A DNA stretch of 64,000 nucleotides from CAVYPR01 sp963770505 (lineage in GTDB: Bacteria > Actinomycetota > Acidimicrobiia > Acidimicrobiales > RAAP-2). The stretch spans positions 496,001 through 560,000 of the forward strand of contig CAVYPR010000003.1 in NCBI GenBank assembly GCA_963770505.1. The letters run 5' to 3'. The notes under the pieces were generated by a model that ran no database searches, was not told where the DNA came from, and saw nothing but the letters and a program-made list of their open reading frames with translations. This document shows positions 33,901 to 43,000 of the stretch, piece after piece (within the stretch, counting starts at the first letter, position 1; every line of letters starts with the position of its first letter). The translations under genes were made by a program, and so were the position numbers.

Positions 33901-36639
33901 ATTGACACGACAAGCCTGATCCTGGGAAACACCCACAGTTTGACGGTGAAGGCCGTCGGCTTCGGTGGGGCGTCAGGCACACAGTCGAGCACAACGACGG
34001 TCACTTACACGGTCAACTCCCCGCACCCAGCTGCGGCGAGCTTCTCGGTGAAGGTGCCGGACACGGGCAACGACACAGTGAAGGTCCTGACACACGTGAC
34101 GTCGACATACCCGATCACACCGGGAACGCTGGCGTTGGTGACACTGCCCATTCACGGCACAGCGACGGTTGACGCTGCGCACGTCGTCAAGTACGCGCCG
34201 CGGACAATCGGCAGCGAGCTCACCCACGATTCCTTCACCTACGACGTGAAGGACACCGACGGGCAGCTCTCCAACAAGGGCACCGTGGGCGTCACAATCT
34301 TCCCAGTGCCCGTTATCGCCTCGATCTCGCGGACGAGCGGCCCGACGACAGGCGGGACCCAGGTGACCATCACCGGGACCGGGTTCTCGACAGTGTCGAG
34401 CGTCAAGTTCGGGACAACGCCAGCCACGGGAATCACAGTGAGGTCGGAGACCCAGCTCGTGGCCATCGCCCCGGCACACGCTGCCGGCACAGTCGGGATC
34501 TCGGTGACGACGCCTGGAGGGACGTCGGCGACAACGCCGGCTGACCTCTACAAGTTCGTCGTCCCGCCGCCGGTCGTCTCGGCCATCTCGCCTTCGAGCG
34601 GCCCGGCGGCCGGGAGCACGACGGTGACGGTCAGTGGCAGCGGCCTCAGTGGGGCCTCCAAGGTCTACTTCGGCACAAAGACAGGGACGACAATCTCGGT
34701 CAACGCCGTAGGGAACCAGCTCACCGCCAAGAGCCCGTCGGGCACATCGGGATCGTCCGTCGCCGTCCGGGTGGTGACCCCCGGTGGTGAGAGCAACGCG
34801 GTGCCGGCGGACCTGTTCACCTACGGCCCGATCATCTCGTCCATCTCGCCCGCAGGTGGGTCGACGGCCGGAGGCAGCCAGGTGACCGTAACAGGGGCCG
34901 GGTTCTCGACAGTGACCCACGTCAAGTTCGGCACAACAGCCGCCTCGTCCTACACGGTCAGGTCAGCGACCCAGATCGTGGCCACCTCCCCTGCGCACGC
35001 AGCCGGCACAGTCGGGATCTCGGTGACGACGGCCGTTGGGACGACGCCGACAACCGTTCATGACGTCTACAAGTACGCCGTTCCGGTGCCGGTGGTGTCC
35101 GCCGTCTCGCCGGCGAGCGGCCCGGCAGCCGGCAGCACGTCGGTGACGGTGAGCGGCAGCGGCCTGGCCGGGGCCACGACAGTCTTCTTCGGTGCCAACA
35201 AGGGGACGACAATCTCGGTCAATGCCGGAGGGACCCAGCTCACCGTGAAGAGCCCATCGGGCACCGCGGGGACCGCTGTGAACGTGCAGGTGGTGACCGC
35301 CGGAGGTGAGAGCAACGCCGTGCCGGCGGACCTGTTCACCTACGGCCCGACCCTCACCTCCATCTCACCGGCCAGCGGTTCGACGGCCGGCGGCACCCAG
35401 GTGACCGTCACAGGGACCGGCTTCTCGACAGTGACCCACGTCAAGTTCGGGACAACGACAGCCGCGTCCTACACGGTCCGCTCGGCCACCCAGATCTCGG
35501 CCACCGCACCTGCTCATGCAGCCGGGACAGTGGCAGTCTCGGTGACGACGGCCGCAGGGACGACGCCGACAACCGTTCATGACGTCTTCAAGTTCATCGT
35601 TCCGGTCCCGGTGGTCGCGGGCGTTTCGCCTGCGAGCGGCCCGGCTGCCGGTGGCACGACGGTGACGGTGAGCGGCAGCGGACTCTCCGGGGCCACGACA
35701 GTCTTCTTCGGCGCAAGCAAGGGGAAGACAGTGTCGGTCAACGCCGGGGGCACCCAGCTGACCGTGAAGAGCCCGTCGGGGACGTCGGGGGTCTCGGTCA
35801 ATGTGCAGGTGGTGACCACCGGGGGTGAGAGCGCCGTCGTGCCGGGGGACGTGTTCACCTACGGCCCGATCATCTCCTCGGTGTCGCCTTCGAGCGGCTC
35901 GACGACCGGTGGCACCCAGGTGACCATCACAGGGACCGGGTTCTCGACAGTTACCCACGTCAAGTTCGGCACAACAGCCGCCTCGGCCTACACGGTCAAG
36001 TCGCCCACCCAGATCTCGGCCACCGCCCCTGCCCACGCAGCCGGCACAGTCCGGATCTCGGTGACGACGGTCGGCGGGACGACGCCGACATCGAGCGCCG
36101 ACCTCTACAAGTTCGTCGTCTTGACGCCGGCAGTGGGAGGGGTCTCGCCGTCGAGCGGCCCGACGGCCGGTGGCACGACGGTGACGGTAAGCGGCAGCAA
36201 CCTCTCGGGGGCCACGACAGTCCTGTTCGGCACAGCCAAGGGCAAGACAGTCTCGGTCAACGCCGGTGGCACCCAGCTCACCGTGAAGAGCCCGGCCGGG
36301 ACCGCAGGAGCCACGGTCGACATCCGGGTGAAGACCTCCGCAGGTGAGAGTCCCGCCGTGACGGCGGACCACTTCACCTACGGACCGGTCATCACCTCAC
36401 TTTCTCGGACAACAGGCCCGGTGGCCGGCGGCACCAAGGTGACCATCACCGGGGCCGGGTTCCTGACAGTGCAGCACGTGAAGTTCGGCACGACGACAGC
36501 GACGTCCTACACCGTCAACTCGGCGACCTCGATCACGGCCACCGCCCCGGCGCACGTAGCCGGCACGGTCGGGATCTCGGTGACGACGGCGGCGGGCACG
36601 ACGCCGACAACCAGCGCCGATCAGTACAAGTACCACTAG
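27979..36639 (+). CDS. Giant secreted adhesin-like protein with nine TIG domains
   Basis: 2886 residues. A basic N-terminus and signal peptide (about 22-50) are followed by an N-terminal region shared with the paralog at 37050. Two Ig-like domains follow (about 285-455; P-P-T-I-T-L-T-S-P-V-N-G type), then another paralog-shared region (about 475-620) and a low-complexity GSTKNGAF stretch. Seven repeats with a C-x4-5-C pair (T-C-G-S-A-A-C-F; about residues 770-1450), Thr-rich inserts, and cadherin-like domains (about 1720-2105) come next. The C-terminus is nine IPT/TIG domains (about 2107-2886) alternating between two types. There is no sorting signal, WxL-like end or membrane anchor, so attachment is unexplained. 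The ATG at 27979 matches the paralog's start. Probably a surface stalk or adhesin (inference). Confidence 0.82.
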   Translation: MRHSTVADDRGVGGTGGGGKRMGPVQRFLLTVMAAVLCLGTLGASMGAVAFGTATTAGAATAGPATTVTNTVKDYQSCAITAGSLGGKRTSTTTTLYKVTQPTKVAPGATFTVTLASTGYGVIPPTTTGATVKFYGTQINRFGLPAGTTLVSSTIVTPGYKAVTATIAKPTKRTALGATTVTVSTTTYAPSGKMIVVSTPTHIAGGDDFLGPTIRLTLHLSTNPPNPNVQLRYITDQSSGTTPPTTAAKHSLIQVNEIVTITVKDTCWVNLTKTNVPFATVPVHDTAAPTITILAPAANSQIVQNSVVHSAFSCTQTPTWDGVVSCTATNTGHTLSVGQAVTTAVIGTHTVTVTAKNKSTITSTQTSHYKVIVPPYNLVPPTITLTSPVNGAVYVQGSTVTAHFSCHAFAGTHITSCTGTVASGTAITTSTPGYKAFTVKAKDGRGNPTTETVGYTVRSSGSPSTSSTSSDVPLTATASSTNYSCSLWDDYVNSSTSDTCIIGAHLPEVTWKVTTTAPKGGRLVPGDKLTVAEQIYRPGALATSTNGGYDSGPYKETFTVVAPAGTQITGPVSTSKTGLSSSTYGGTASASGASACNYNDTGAAGTGTGKYCTNSATNIATGTATAPGSVKVGAYATTKNGAWGSTKNGAFGSTKNGAFGSTKNGTYATTTVGAYGSTTVNTLYSSTVKATSNTKTVKTIATTAKKIFVASVTGGAKTSGRLEVTVTKSGTKSVAVFSYTGETGTVGFKTVVYVSGTKTAKLKTGAFVRQPTTSANVTVLPISSVTGFQTTVGGEVKVGTTTGTKSAIFKYTSDSTSNTTCGTNPCFTTVSRVSGTGTIAKGDTVTQVDQTIGTNVTLHAAADTNFGTTGTVRLDVQVTTAGHQGTALVKYTGDSTTAATCGSAACFTTITWLSGSKGIPVVGGPIAQVSRTIATYTGATTVLHATSDTGFNTKGIGRTLDVQVKIGTTVGTAVVSYTTDSATAATCGDATDCFTKVKYVSGAHGVPVVTGPVKQISPTITAYTGTTTFLHATADTGFNTKGIGRKLDVKVTTHTIQTVPTHEIKTEPTTVLVTVPTTECTPNPTYPTPTATHATICSVVTVPTHELKTEPTTVVVTVPTTVAGTGTAVVSYTSDSTTAATCGSAACFTKATFVSGAHGVPVVTGPVKQISPTIVTYSGTTTWLHATADTGFTTKGAGRNLDVQVKTGTTVGTAVVSYTTDATAVATCGSAACFTKAKYVSGAHGVPVATGPVTQISPTISTYTGTTTFLHATSDTGFTTKLTRKLAVRVTLTGVKGTAVVSYTTDSTTAATCGSAACFTKATYVSGAHGIPIVNTQNTILGTVTPTTTPGTYKTKAVRQLDPTIATLSSGVLHATADTGFTASGTATVAVTKTGVKGTAVFSYTGDSATAATCGSAACFTGVNYKSGAKGVPVATGSISQSLQTVATFTGSGKIAVATVKTKGFAASGLLKVTTTNGTAWVTYASHTTTSFTGLTTKSGTGTVTTAATGIVEPGLGGNGYAAWTTVAAGSNNTTVSTFIPGGGHLAVASTTNFAAAGGTLVVVTSNGTVHLTYTGVSGSTLTGVKATTGASGRIYSSAPLALLTATAIKGAAKVAGTSVSGWTWNVTVHSASSFAVQWDGSSCENNTGSPTPTADAACKTNAEEIQGIDGTYIYLHYRLVVTGTGTISIPGIGVIHAHQHDWDGTTAHKTGSTTFVTTAGTAPGLSWLSDATPPTSSIVSPQEGGVYGFGAAKTASYSCSDSSAGVTISSCVGYETTTQVTNGHALTTSALVHNEIHQFKVVATSSDGLTSTSYASFVTLASPPVLTTQPAYSLTSGGSLTVPLPYSGTYPVTLATEKIVTTPSHGTAAIQPTGKITYTNDNTPFASDSFQVKVSDTAGNPSNVETVHLTLSNPHKPTITVNTPPQNGSGSYARGSTVLATYTCGDNVIGGVSTCSATQTVNGTLTSVPDGSPIDTTSLILGNTHSLTVKAVGFGGASGTQSSTTTVTYTVNSPHPAAASFSVKVPDTGNDTVKVLTHVTSTYPITPGTLALVTLPIHGTATVDAAHVVKYAPRTIGSELTHDSFTYDVKDTDGQLSNKGTVGVTIFPVPVIASISRTSGPTTGGTQVTITGTGFSTVSSVKFGTTPATGITVRSETQLVAIAPAHAAGTVGISVTTPGGTSATTPADLYKFVVPPPVVSAISPSSGPAAGSTTVTVSGSGLSGASKVYFGTKTGTTISVNAVGNQLTAKSPSGTSGSSVAVRVVTPGGESNAVPADLFTYGPIISSISPAGGSTAGGSQVTVTGAGFSTVTHVKFGTTAASSYTVRSATQIVATSPAHAAGTVGISVTTAVGTTPTTVHDVYKYAVPVPVVSAVSPASGPAAGSTSVTVSGSGLAGATTVFFGANKGTTISVNAGGTQLTVKSPSGTAGTAVNVQVVTAGGESNAVPADLFTYGPTLTSISPASGSTAGGTQVTVTGTGFSTVTHVKFGTTTAASYTVRSATQISATAPAHAAGTVAVSVTTAAGTTPTTVHDVFKFIVPVPVVAGVSPASGPAAGGTTVTVSGSGLSGATTVFFGASKGKTVSVNAGGTQLTVKSPSGTSGVSVNVQVVTTGGESAVVPGDVFTYGPIISSVSPSSGSTTGGTQVTITGTGFSTVTHVKFGTTAASAYTVKSPTQISATAPAHAAGTVRISVTTVGGTTPTSSADLYKFVVLTPAVGGVSPSSGPTAGGTTVTVSGSNLSGATTVLFGTAKGKTVSVNAGGTQLTVKSPAGTAGATVDIRVKTSAGESPAVTADHFTYGPVITSLSRTTGPVAGGTKVTITGAGFLTVQHVKFGTTTATSYTVNSATSITATAPAHVAGTVGISVTTAAGTTPTTSADQYKYH
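29871..29985 (+). repeat. 24-bp tandem repeat encoding GSTKNGAF units
   Basis: About four copies of a 24-bp unit encoding variations of G-S-T-K-N-G-A-F, flanked by related A-Y-A-T-T and A-Y-G-S-T segments. The paralog at 37050 has only one such segment (A-Y-A-S-T-T) at the same place, so the repeat is an in-frame expansion. Confidence 0.8.
30289..32310 (+). repeat. Seven protein repeats with paired cysteines
   Basis: Seven units of roughly 75-85 residues (longer where inserts occur), each with a H-A-T-A-D-T-G-F-type strand, G-T-A-V-V-S-Y-T-x-D-S, a T-C-G-S-A-A-C-F loop and V-S-G-A-H-G-V-P-V-V. The paralog at 37050 has only two units with the Cys loop. Confidence 0.8.
31149..31342 (+). repeat. 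About 60-bp direct repeat in a Thr/Pro/Glu insert
   Basis: Two nearly identical copies (about 31155-31214 and 31284-31343) encoding V-P-T-H-E-I/L-K-T-E-P-T-T-V, separated by a Pro/Thr segment with two Cys. The insert interrupts one of the Cys-pair repeats and is absent from the paralog. Confidence 0.7.
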
Positions 36640-36647
36640 TCGCTAGG

Positions 36648-36688
36648 GATCTCGCCCACCCGCGGATTGGTCGCGGGTGGGCGAGATC
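36648..36688 (+). terminator. Strong terminator after the first giant paralog
   Basis: Perfect 17-bp inverted repeat, GATCTCGCCCACCCGCG and its complement, with a 7-base loop, starting nine bases past the stop codon. Confidence 0.85.
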
Positions 36689-36924
36689 ACGGTGAAGTTG
36701 TCGATTTGTTCCTCGGGGTAAGGAGGCCCTCTTCTGAACTAGGACACTGACGATCCCTCGGAGCACTGGATGAGCGGGGACCCAGTTCAGCGCCACCGGA
36801 ACTGGACATTCGCGGGTGTCCAAGGTGTTTCGCGGTGCCTGGAAGCGCTGGCGTGTAGGCATCGGCCGGCTCCCCATCTCACAAAAGTCCTGGTCGTGAA
36901 GTTGCAGTCGGACTGAACGAACGA

Positions 36925-36953
36925 TTGACTTACTGACCCGACTTGATTAGTGT
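36925..36953 (+). promoter_or_regulatory. Promoter of the second giant tandem paralog
   Basis: TTGACT (36925-36930), 17-base spacer, TAGTGT (36948-36953). Preceded by GAACGAACGA, matching the first giant gene's promoter. The start is about 97 bases downstream of the -10. Confidence 0.65.
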
Positions 36954-37049
36954 TCCTCTGGCTACAGAGAATCTCCGGGCGTAAACGTCGGGACCCGCAT
37001 AGCCGGGTTTCATCGTGTGCCAGGAGAAAAGCGGAGACAGGGGGCGGAG

Positions 37050-40000
37050 ATGCGGGAATCATCTAGGGTCAGCCACGGCGCGGCCGGCGGACCAGACGGG
37101 GGGAAACGACCGGTGAGCTTCGTTCGACGCGTGCTCTTGAACCTCATGGCGGTGGTGCTCTGCCTTGGCACCCTTGCCGGGTCCTTGGCTGCCATTTCCC
37201 TTGCCACCACGACGCCTGCCGGCGCGTCCGGAGTGACAAACCACCTCGACTGTTGGGCGGTCGCCTCTGGGGGGCCGAGTGGTGAGACAAGGGCCGCCAC
37301 AACCACGCAGGGTTTGTTGGCGACCTCGACACCGGCGTCTGTCCTCCCAGGAGGCACATTCACCGTGACCTTCGGCCCAACAGGCATTGGGAACGTCCCG
37401 GCGAAGACAGGCACATACACGATTTCTGGCCTCTACACACAGACAGTCCGGCTCGCGCTCCCCGCCGGTGCGTCGGTTGTTAGTGGACCGACGGTCAAAT
37501 CTCAGGGCTACTACTACAAGCCCACAAAGCCGGCCACACACACCGCCCTCGTCACGACGGCCACCCTCGTGACCGACGCGCACGCTCCCGGCGGGAAGAT
37601 CATCAAGGAGTACACGGCCACCAACATCCCCGGTGGCGACGACTACCTGGCCTCCACGATCACAATCAAGTTAAAGGCCACGAGTCCTCAGAGTGACAAG
37701 TACACATTTGGTCTGGTCAGCGTTCCGCCGGTCGGGTCGACACCCAAGTCGGCTGACCCGGCCGTCTCGTTCGTCACCAAGGTCACCGGCGTGCCCCTCT
37801 ACGGCACAATCGAGGCCAGCCTCGACTGTTGGCCTTACCCGAGCCCCCAGCCGCCATTTGTCTCGACCAACGTCATCGACAACACGGCACCGGCCATCAC
37901 GATCGCCACGCCGGGCAATCTGAGCAAGGTGGTCCAGAACGCGACCGTCCACTCCAACTACAGCTGCATCGACCCGCCGATCTACGGGGACGGCATCAAG
38001 AGTTGCTCCGCCACCCTGACAACACACCCACTGGCCAATGGCGGCGTGATCACAAGCGCCGTCCTGGGGCCCCACACGGTGAAGGTGCACGCGGTAAATA
38101 ACTCGACATACACGAGCACACAGAGTTCGACGTACACAGTCATCAAACCCCCGTACAATCTCGTGCCACCGACGGTGACCATCACATCGCCCGTCAACGG
38201 CGCCCAGTACGTCACCGGCTCGACAGTGAAAGCGAAGTTCTCGTGTCACGCCAACACAGGGACAACGCTCGTCTACTGCACGGGCACAGTGGCGACAGGT
38301 GCTTCGATCAGCACCACTGCGGGCTACCACACCTTCACCGTGAAGGCGCTGGACGGACGCGGGAACCCGACCAAAGAGACGGTAGGTTATTACGACCGCA
38401 CCTCGAACACCCCCACGACGACCACCTCGGGTGACCAGGCCATCGGCTCGACCCGCTCGTCGAGCAACTTCAGCTGTTCCCTCTTCTATCAGTTGAACGA
38501 CCAGCGAGTCGACGGGTTGGACAACACATCTCGTACATGCATCTTCGGCGCCCACGACCCCGAGGCGACGTGGCAGGTGATCGCTCCGGCGGGGAACGGC
38601 GGCCAACTCGCGATCGGCGACAAGCTCACAGTGACCGAGCAGATCTTCCGACCCGGCGCCAACGCGAACACAACAAAGAAGCAGGGCGGTTACGTCAGTG
38701 GTCCGTACAAGGAGACACTGGCACTGAACGCCCCGGCTGGCACGGTGATCACAGGGCACATCACCACCTCCAAGACCGGCCTTGCCTCCGCGACGTACGG
38801 TGCCACGGCGAGCGCTTCCGGCGCCTCGGCGTGCAACTACAACTACCTCAACTCCGACGCCGGCAGCTCCGGTCAGTTCTGCACCAATGGCACCGGCAAC
38901 ATCGGTTCGGTCAGTGGAGCAGCAGCCCCGAGCACCACGGTCGGGGCCTACGCGAGCACCACGATCAACACACTGTTCTCGACCAAGGTCAAGTCGACAA
39001 CAAACGGCAAGAAGCTCAAGACAATCTCGACCCTCCACGTGACATCGGACACCAGTTCGCCGTCCTCGGGCCACCTCGAGATCCAGACCAGCACCGGCAC
39101 GGCCGTCCTCGCCTACACCGGGCACTCGTCAACCACCTTCACCGGTGTGACCAGAGTCAGCGTCGGCTTCACAACATCGACGGTGGCGACCGGCAACTTC
39201 GTCCGCCAGCCGCTCACATCGGCCAACGTCACCGTCCTGCCGATTGCCTCGGTCACCGGCTTCCAGACCACCGCCGGCGGCGAAGTGAAGGTCGGAACGA
39301 CAGGCGGCGCCCACAGCGCGATCTTCAGGTACACGAGTGACTCGACGAGCAACACAACCTGCGGAAAGAACCCCTGCTTTACCACCGTGACCAAGGTGAG
39401 CGGCACAGGGTCGATCGCCAAGGGAGACACCGTCGCCCAGGTTGATCAGACAATCGCCACAAACGTGACCCTGCACGCCGCGGCTGACACCAGCTTCGCT
39501 GCGTCCGGGACATTGCACGTGGCAACGGCCACAGGCACCGCGGTGGTGAGTTACACCTCGGACTCGACCACGGCGGCCACATGCGGCTCCGCGGCCTGCT
39601 TCAAGGGCATCACCTGGAAGAGCGGTGCAAAGGGCGCCCCGACGGTCGGCGGCGCCATCACCCAAGCGTTGGCGACAGTGAGCACCTTCACCGGCAGCGG
39701 GACCGTCACGGCGACGACTGCGGTGACCGGCTTCCACTCGCCGGGCCTCATTCAGGTCCACACCACGTCTGGAACCGCCTGGCTGACCTACACCGGAACC
39801 TCGTCAGACAGTTTCACCGGGGTCAGCGACGACTCGGGCACCGGCTCGGTGACGACCGGCACGATTGTCGAGTCGGGTCCAGGAAGCAACGGGTACACGG
39901 GCTACACCACCTACGGCGGTGCAGCCCTGACAGTGACACACACAGCCACAAGCTTGGCGACAGTCACAACCCAGACAGCCACAAGGCCGGTCACAACCCT

Positions 40001-43000
40001 GCCGACAGTGACAGTCACAAACCTGGCGACAGCTTCGTCGACATCCACAAGCCTGACCGGCGGGAACCTGCCGGTGGCCAGCACCACGGCCGAACCGTTC
40101 ACCACCAGCGGGACCCTGCAGGTGACCACCTCCACAGGGGTCGCCACGCTGTCCTACACGGGAATCTCGGGCAACACATTCACTGGAGTGAAGTACGTGA
40201 GCGGGGCCAAGGGCCACATCTACAAGGGCGCGATCGTGGCGGAGCCCACGGCCACCTCCATCCACGGCGCCACCAAGGTCAACGGCACCGCGGTAACAGG
40301 GTGGACATGGTCGATCACAGCCACCGGCGCCACCAGCGTGCCCATCGTCTGGAACGGCAGCTCCTGTGAGAACAACACAGGCTCCCCGTCCCCGACGGGC
40401 TATGCCGCCTGCGGTTCGAACTCCGGTGAGCACTACGGCATCGACGGCCAGTACATCCTTCTGAGGTACACGCTGAAGGTGACCTCCACCGGGACGATCA
40501 CGTTGCCGGGGGTCCCTGCTATCGGCGCTGACCAGCACGATTACCAGCCGGCCGCCGGGATCCTCACAGGGATCATCACATCGACAGGCGGAAAGTGGCA
40601 GTACGGGAGCACACTCTTCGCGACGGCTGCGTCGAGCGCACCGGGCATCTCATGGACCGCGGTGGACCCGAACCCGCCGACCGCCACCCTGTCGGCACCC
40701 AGCCAGGGGGCGGCGTACTCCTTCGGCCAGACAGTGAAGGCATCCTTCACCTGTTCTGACCCGACCCCGGGTAGGACCATCTCCTCGTGCGTCGGTATCG
40801 AGACAACAGGCACAGTCACGAACCAGAAGACGGTGGCCTCGGGATCGAGTCTGACCACGAACGACCTGGTGCACAACGAGATCCACACGTTCAAGGTGAC
40901 GGCCACGAATACAGAGGGGTACACGAGCACGTCGTATGCGACGTTCATCACCTTGGCCGCTCCACCGGTGCTCCCGGCGACAAACACGCTGACCGTGACA
41001 TCAGGGCAGTCGGTCACAGTGCCGTTCACATACTCGGGCACGTATCCGGTCACACATGCGTCCGAACACATCGTCACTCCGCCCCAATACGGGACAGTGG
41101 TGATCCAGCCCACAGGCAAGATCACGTACACCAACAACAACTCGGCGCACGCCCACGACTCGTTCCAGTTCGCGGTTTCTGACACGGCCGACAATCCGTC
41201 CAACGTCGAAACAGTGCAGCTGAATGTCCAGAACCGGAACCAGCCGACCATCTCCGCGGTCACGCCGCCGGCGACAGGCTCTGGCTCCTACGCCCGCGGG
41301 GCGGTCACTAACGCCACATACTCCTGCGGGGACACCGTCGAGGTGATCTCATGCACCGCCGAGCAGACAGTGACAAATGTCGAGACGGCAGTGACAAACG
41401 GCCAGCCGTTTGACACCACCAGCCTCATCGTGGGCAACACCCACCACCTCAAGATCACGGCGGTGGGTTTCGGTGGCTCGCTGGGGAACCAGACGACGAC
41501 GGAGACAGTGTCGTACACGGTAAACACCCCGGCACCCGTGGCGTCGAACTTTACAGTGAAGGTTCCCTCCTCGAGTCCGACCACAATTCATGTGTTGACA
41601 CACGTGACCTCAACATTCCCACTCACAGGTGGGACGTTGCAGGTGGTGAAATTGCCTACACACGGCTCCGCCACAGTCCTGCGGTCTCACGTCGTGCAGT
41701 ACACGCCTGGGACAATCGGTAACGAGGTCAGGCACGACTCGTTCACCTTCAACGTCAAGGACATCGACAACCAGCTGTCGAACACGGCCACGGTGGGCAT
41801 CACAATCTACCCAGTCCCGGTCATCACCTCGATCTCGAGGACCGGTGGTCCGCTTGCCGGCGGCACCCAGGTGACCATCACAGGGACCGGGTTCTCGACA
41901 GTAACGCACGTCAAGTTCGGGACGACGACAGGCACCACAATCAACGTCCTGTCGCCCACCCAGCTCATCGTCAAGTCTCCGGCGCACGCCGCCTCCACAG
42001 TCGGCATCTCGGTGACGACGCTCGGAGGGACGTCGGCGACAACGAGCGCTGACATCTTCCAGTACTCGGCGTACGTGCCGTCGGTCTCGGCGATCTCGCC
42101 GGCCAGCGGCCCGGCGGCCGGTGGCACGACGGTGACGGTGAGCGGCAAGGCGTTGACAGGGGCCACGACAGTCTTCTTCGGCGCCAACAAGGGGTCGACA
42201 ATCTCGGTCAACGCCGCAGGTACCGTGCTCACCGTGAAGAGCCCGCCTGGAACATCGGGCAGTGCGGTGAACGTGCGGGTGAAGACCGCCGAGGGGACAA
42301 GCCCCGTGGTTTCGGCGGACCTGTTCACCTACGGCCCGACCCTCACCTCCCTGTCGCCCGCCACTGGATCTACGGCCGGCGGCACCCAGGTGACCATCAC
42401 AGGGACCGGGTTCTCGACAGTGACCCACGTCAAGTTCGCCACAACGACAGCCCAGTCCTTCACGGTGAGGTCGGCGACGCAGCTAGTCGCCGTCTCCCCC
42501 GTGCACGCAGCCGGCACAGTCGGTGTTTCGGTGACGACGACGGCAGGGACGACGCCGACAACCGTTCATGACATCTACAAGTACGTCATTCCGGTGCCGG
42601 TGGTGTCCGCGGTGTCGCCGGCGAGCGGCCCGTCGGCCGGTGGCACGACGGTGACCGTGAGCGGCAGCGGCCTGGCCGGGGCCACGACAGTCTTCTTCGG
42701 CGCCAGCAAGGGTTCGACAATCTCGGTCAACGCCGGTGGGACCCAGCTGACCGTGAAGAGCCCCCCCGGGACATCGGGCAGCGCGGTGAACGTGCGGGTG
42801 GTGACCGCCGGAGGTGAGAGCAACGCCGTTCCGGCGGACCTCTTCACCTACGGCCCGATCCTCACCTCCATTTCGCCGTCCAGCGGATCGACGGCCGGTG
42901 GCACCCAGGTGACCATCACAGGGGCTGGGTTCTCGACAGTGACGCACGTCAAGTTCGGTACAACGACAGCTGCGTCCTTCTCGGTGAAGTCGGCCACCCA

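Noticed and set aside
36965..37045. Possible c-di-GMP riboswitch in the leader of the second giant (GGGACCCGCATAGCC resembles part of the GEMM core)
   Set aside because: The expected tetraloop helix and receptor are missing and the other giant's leader does not match, so it is probably chance.
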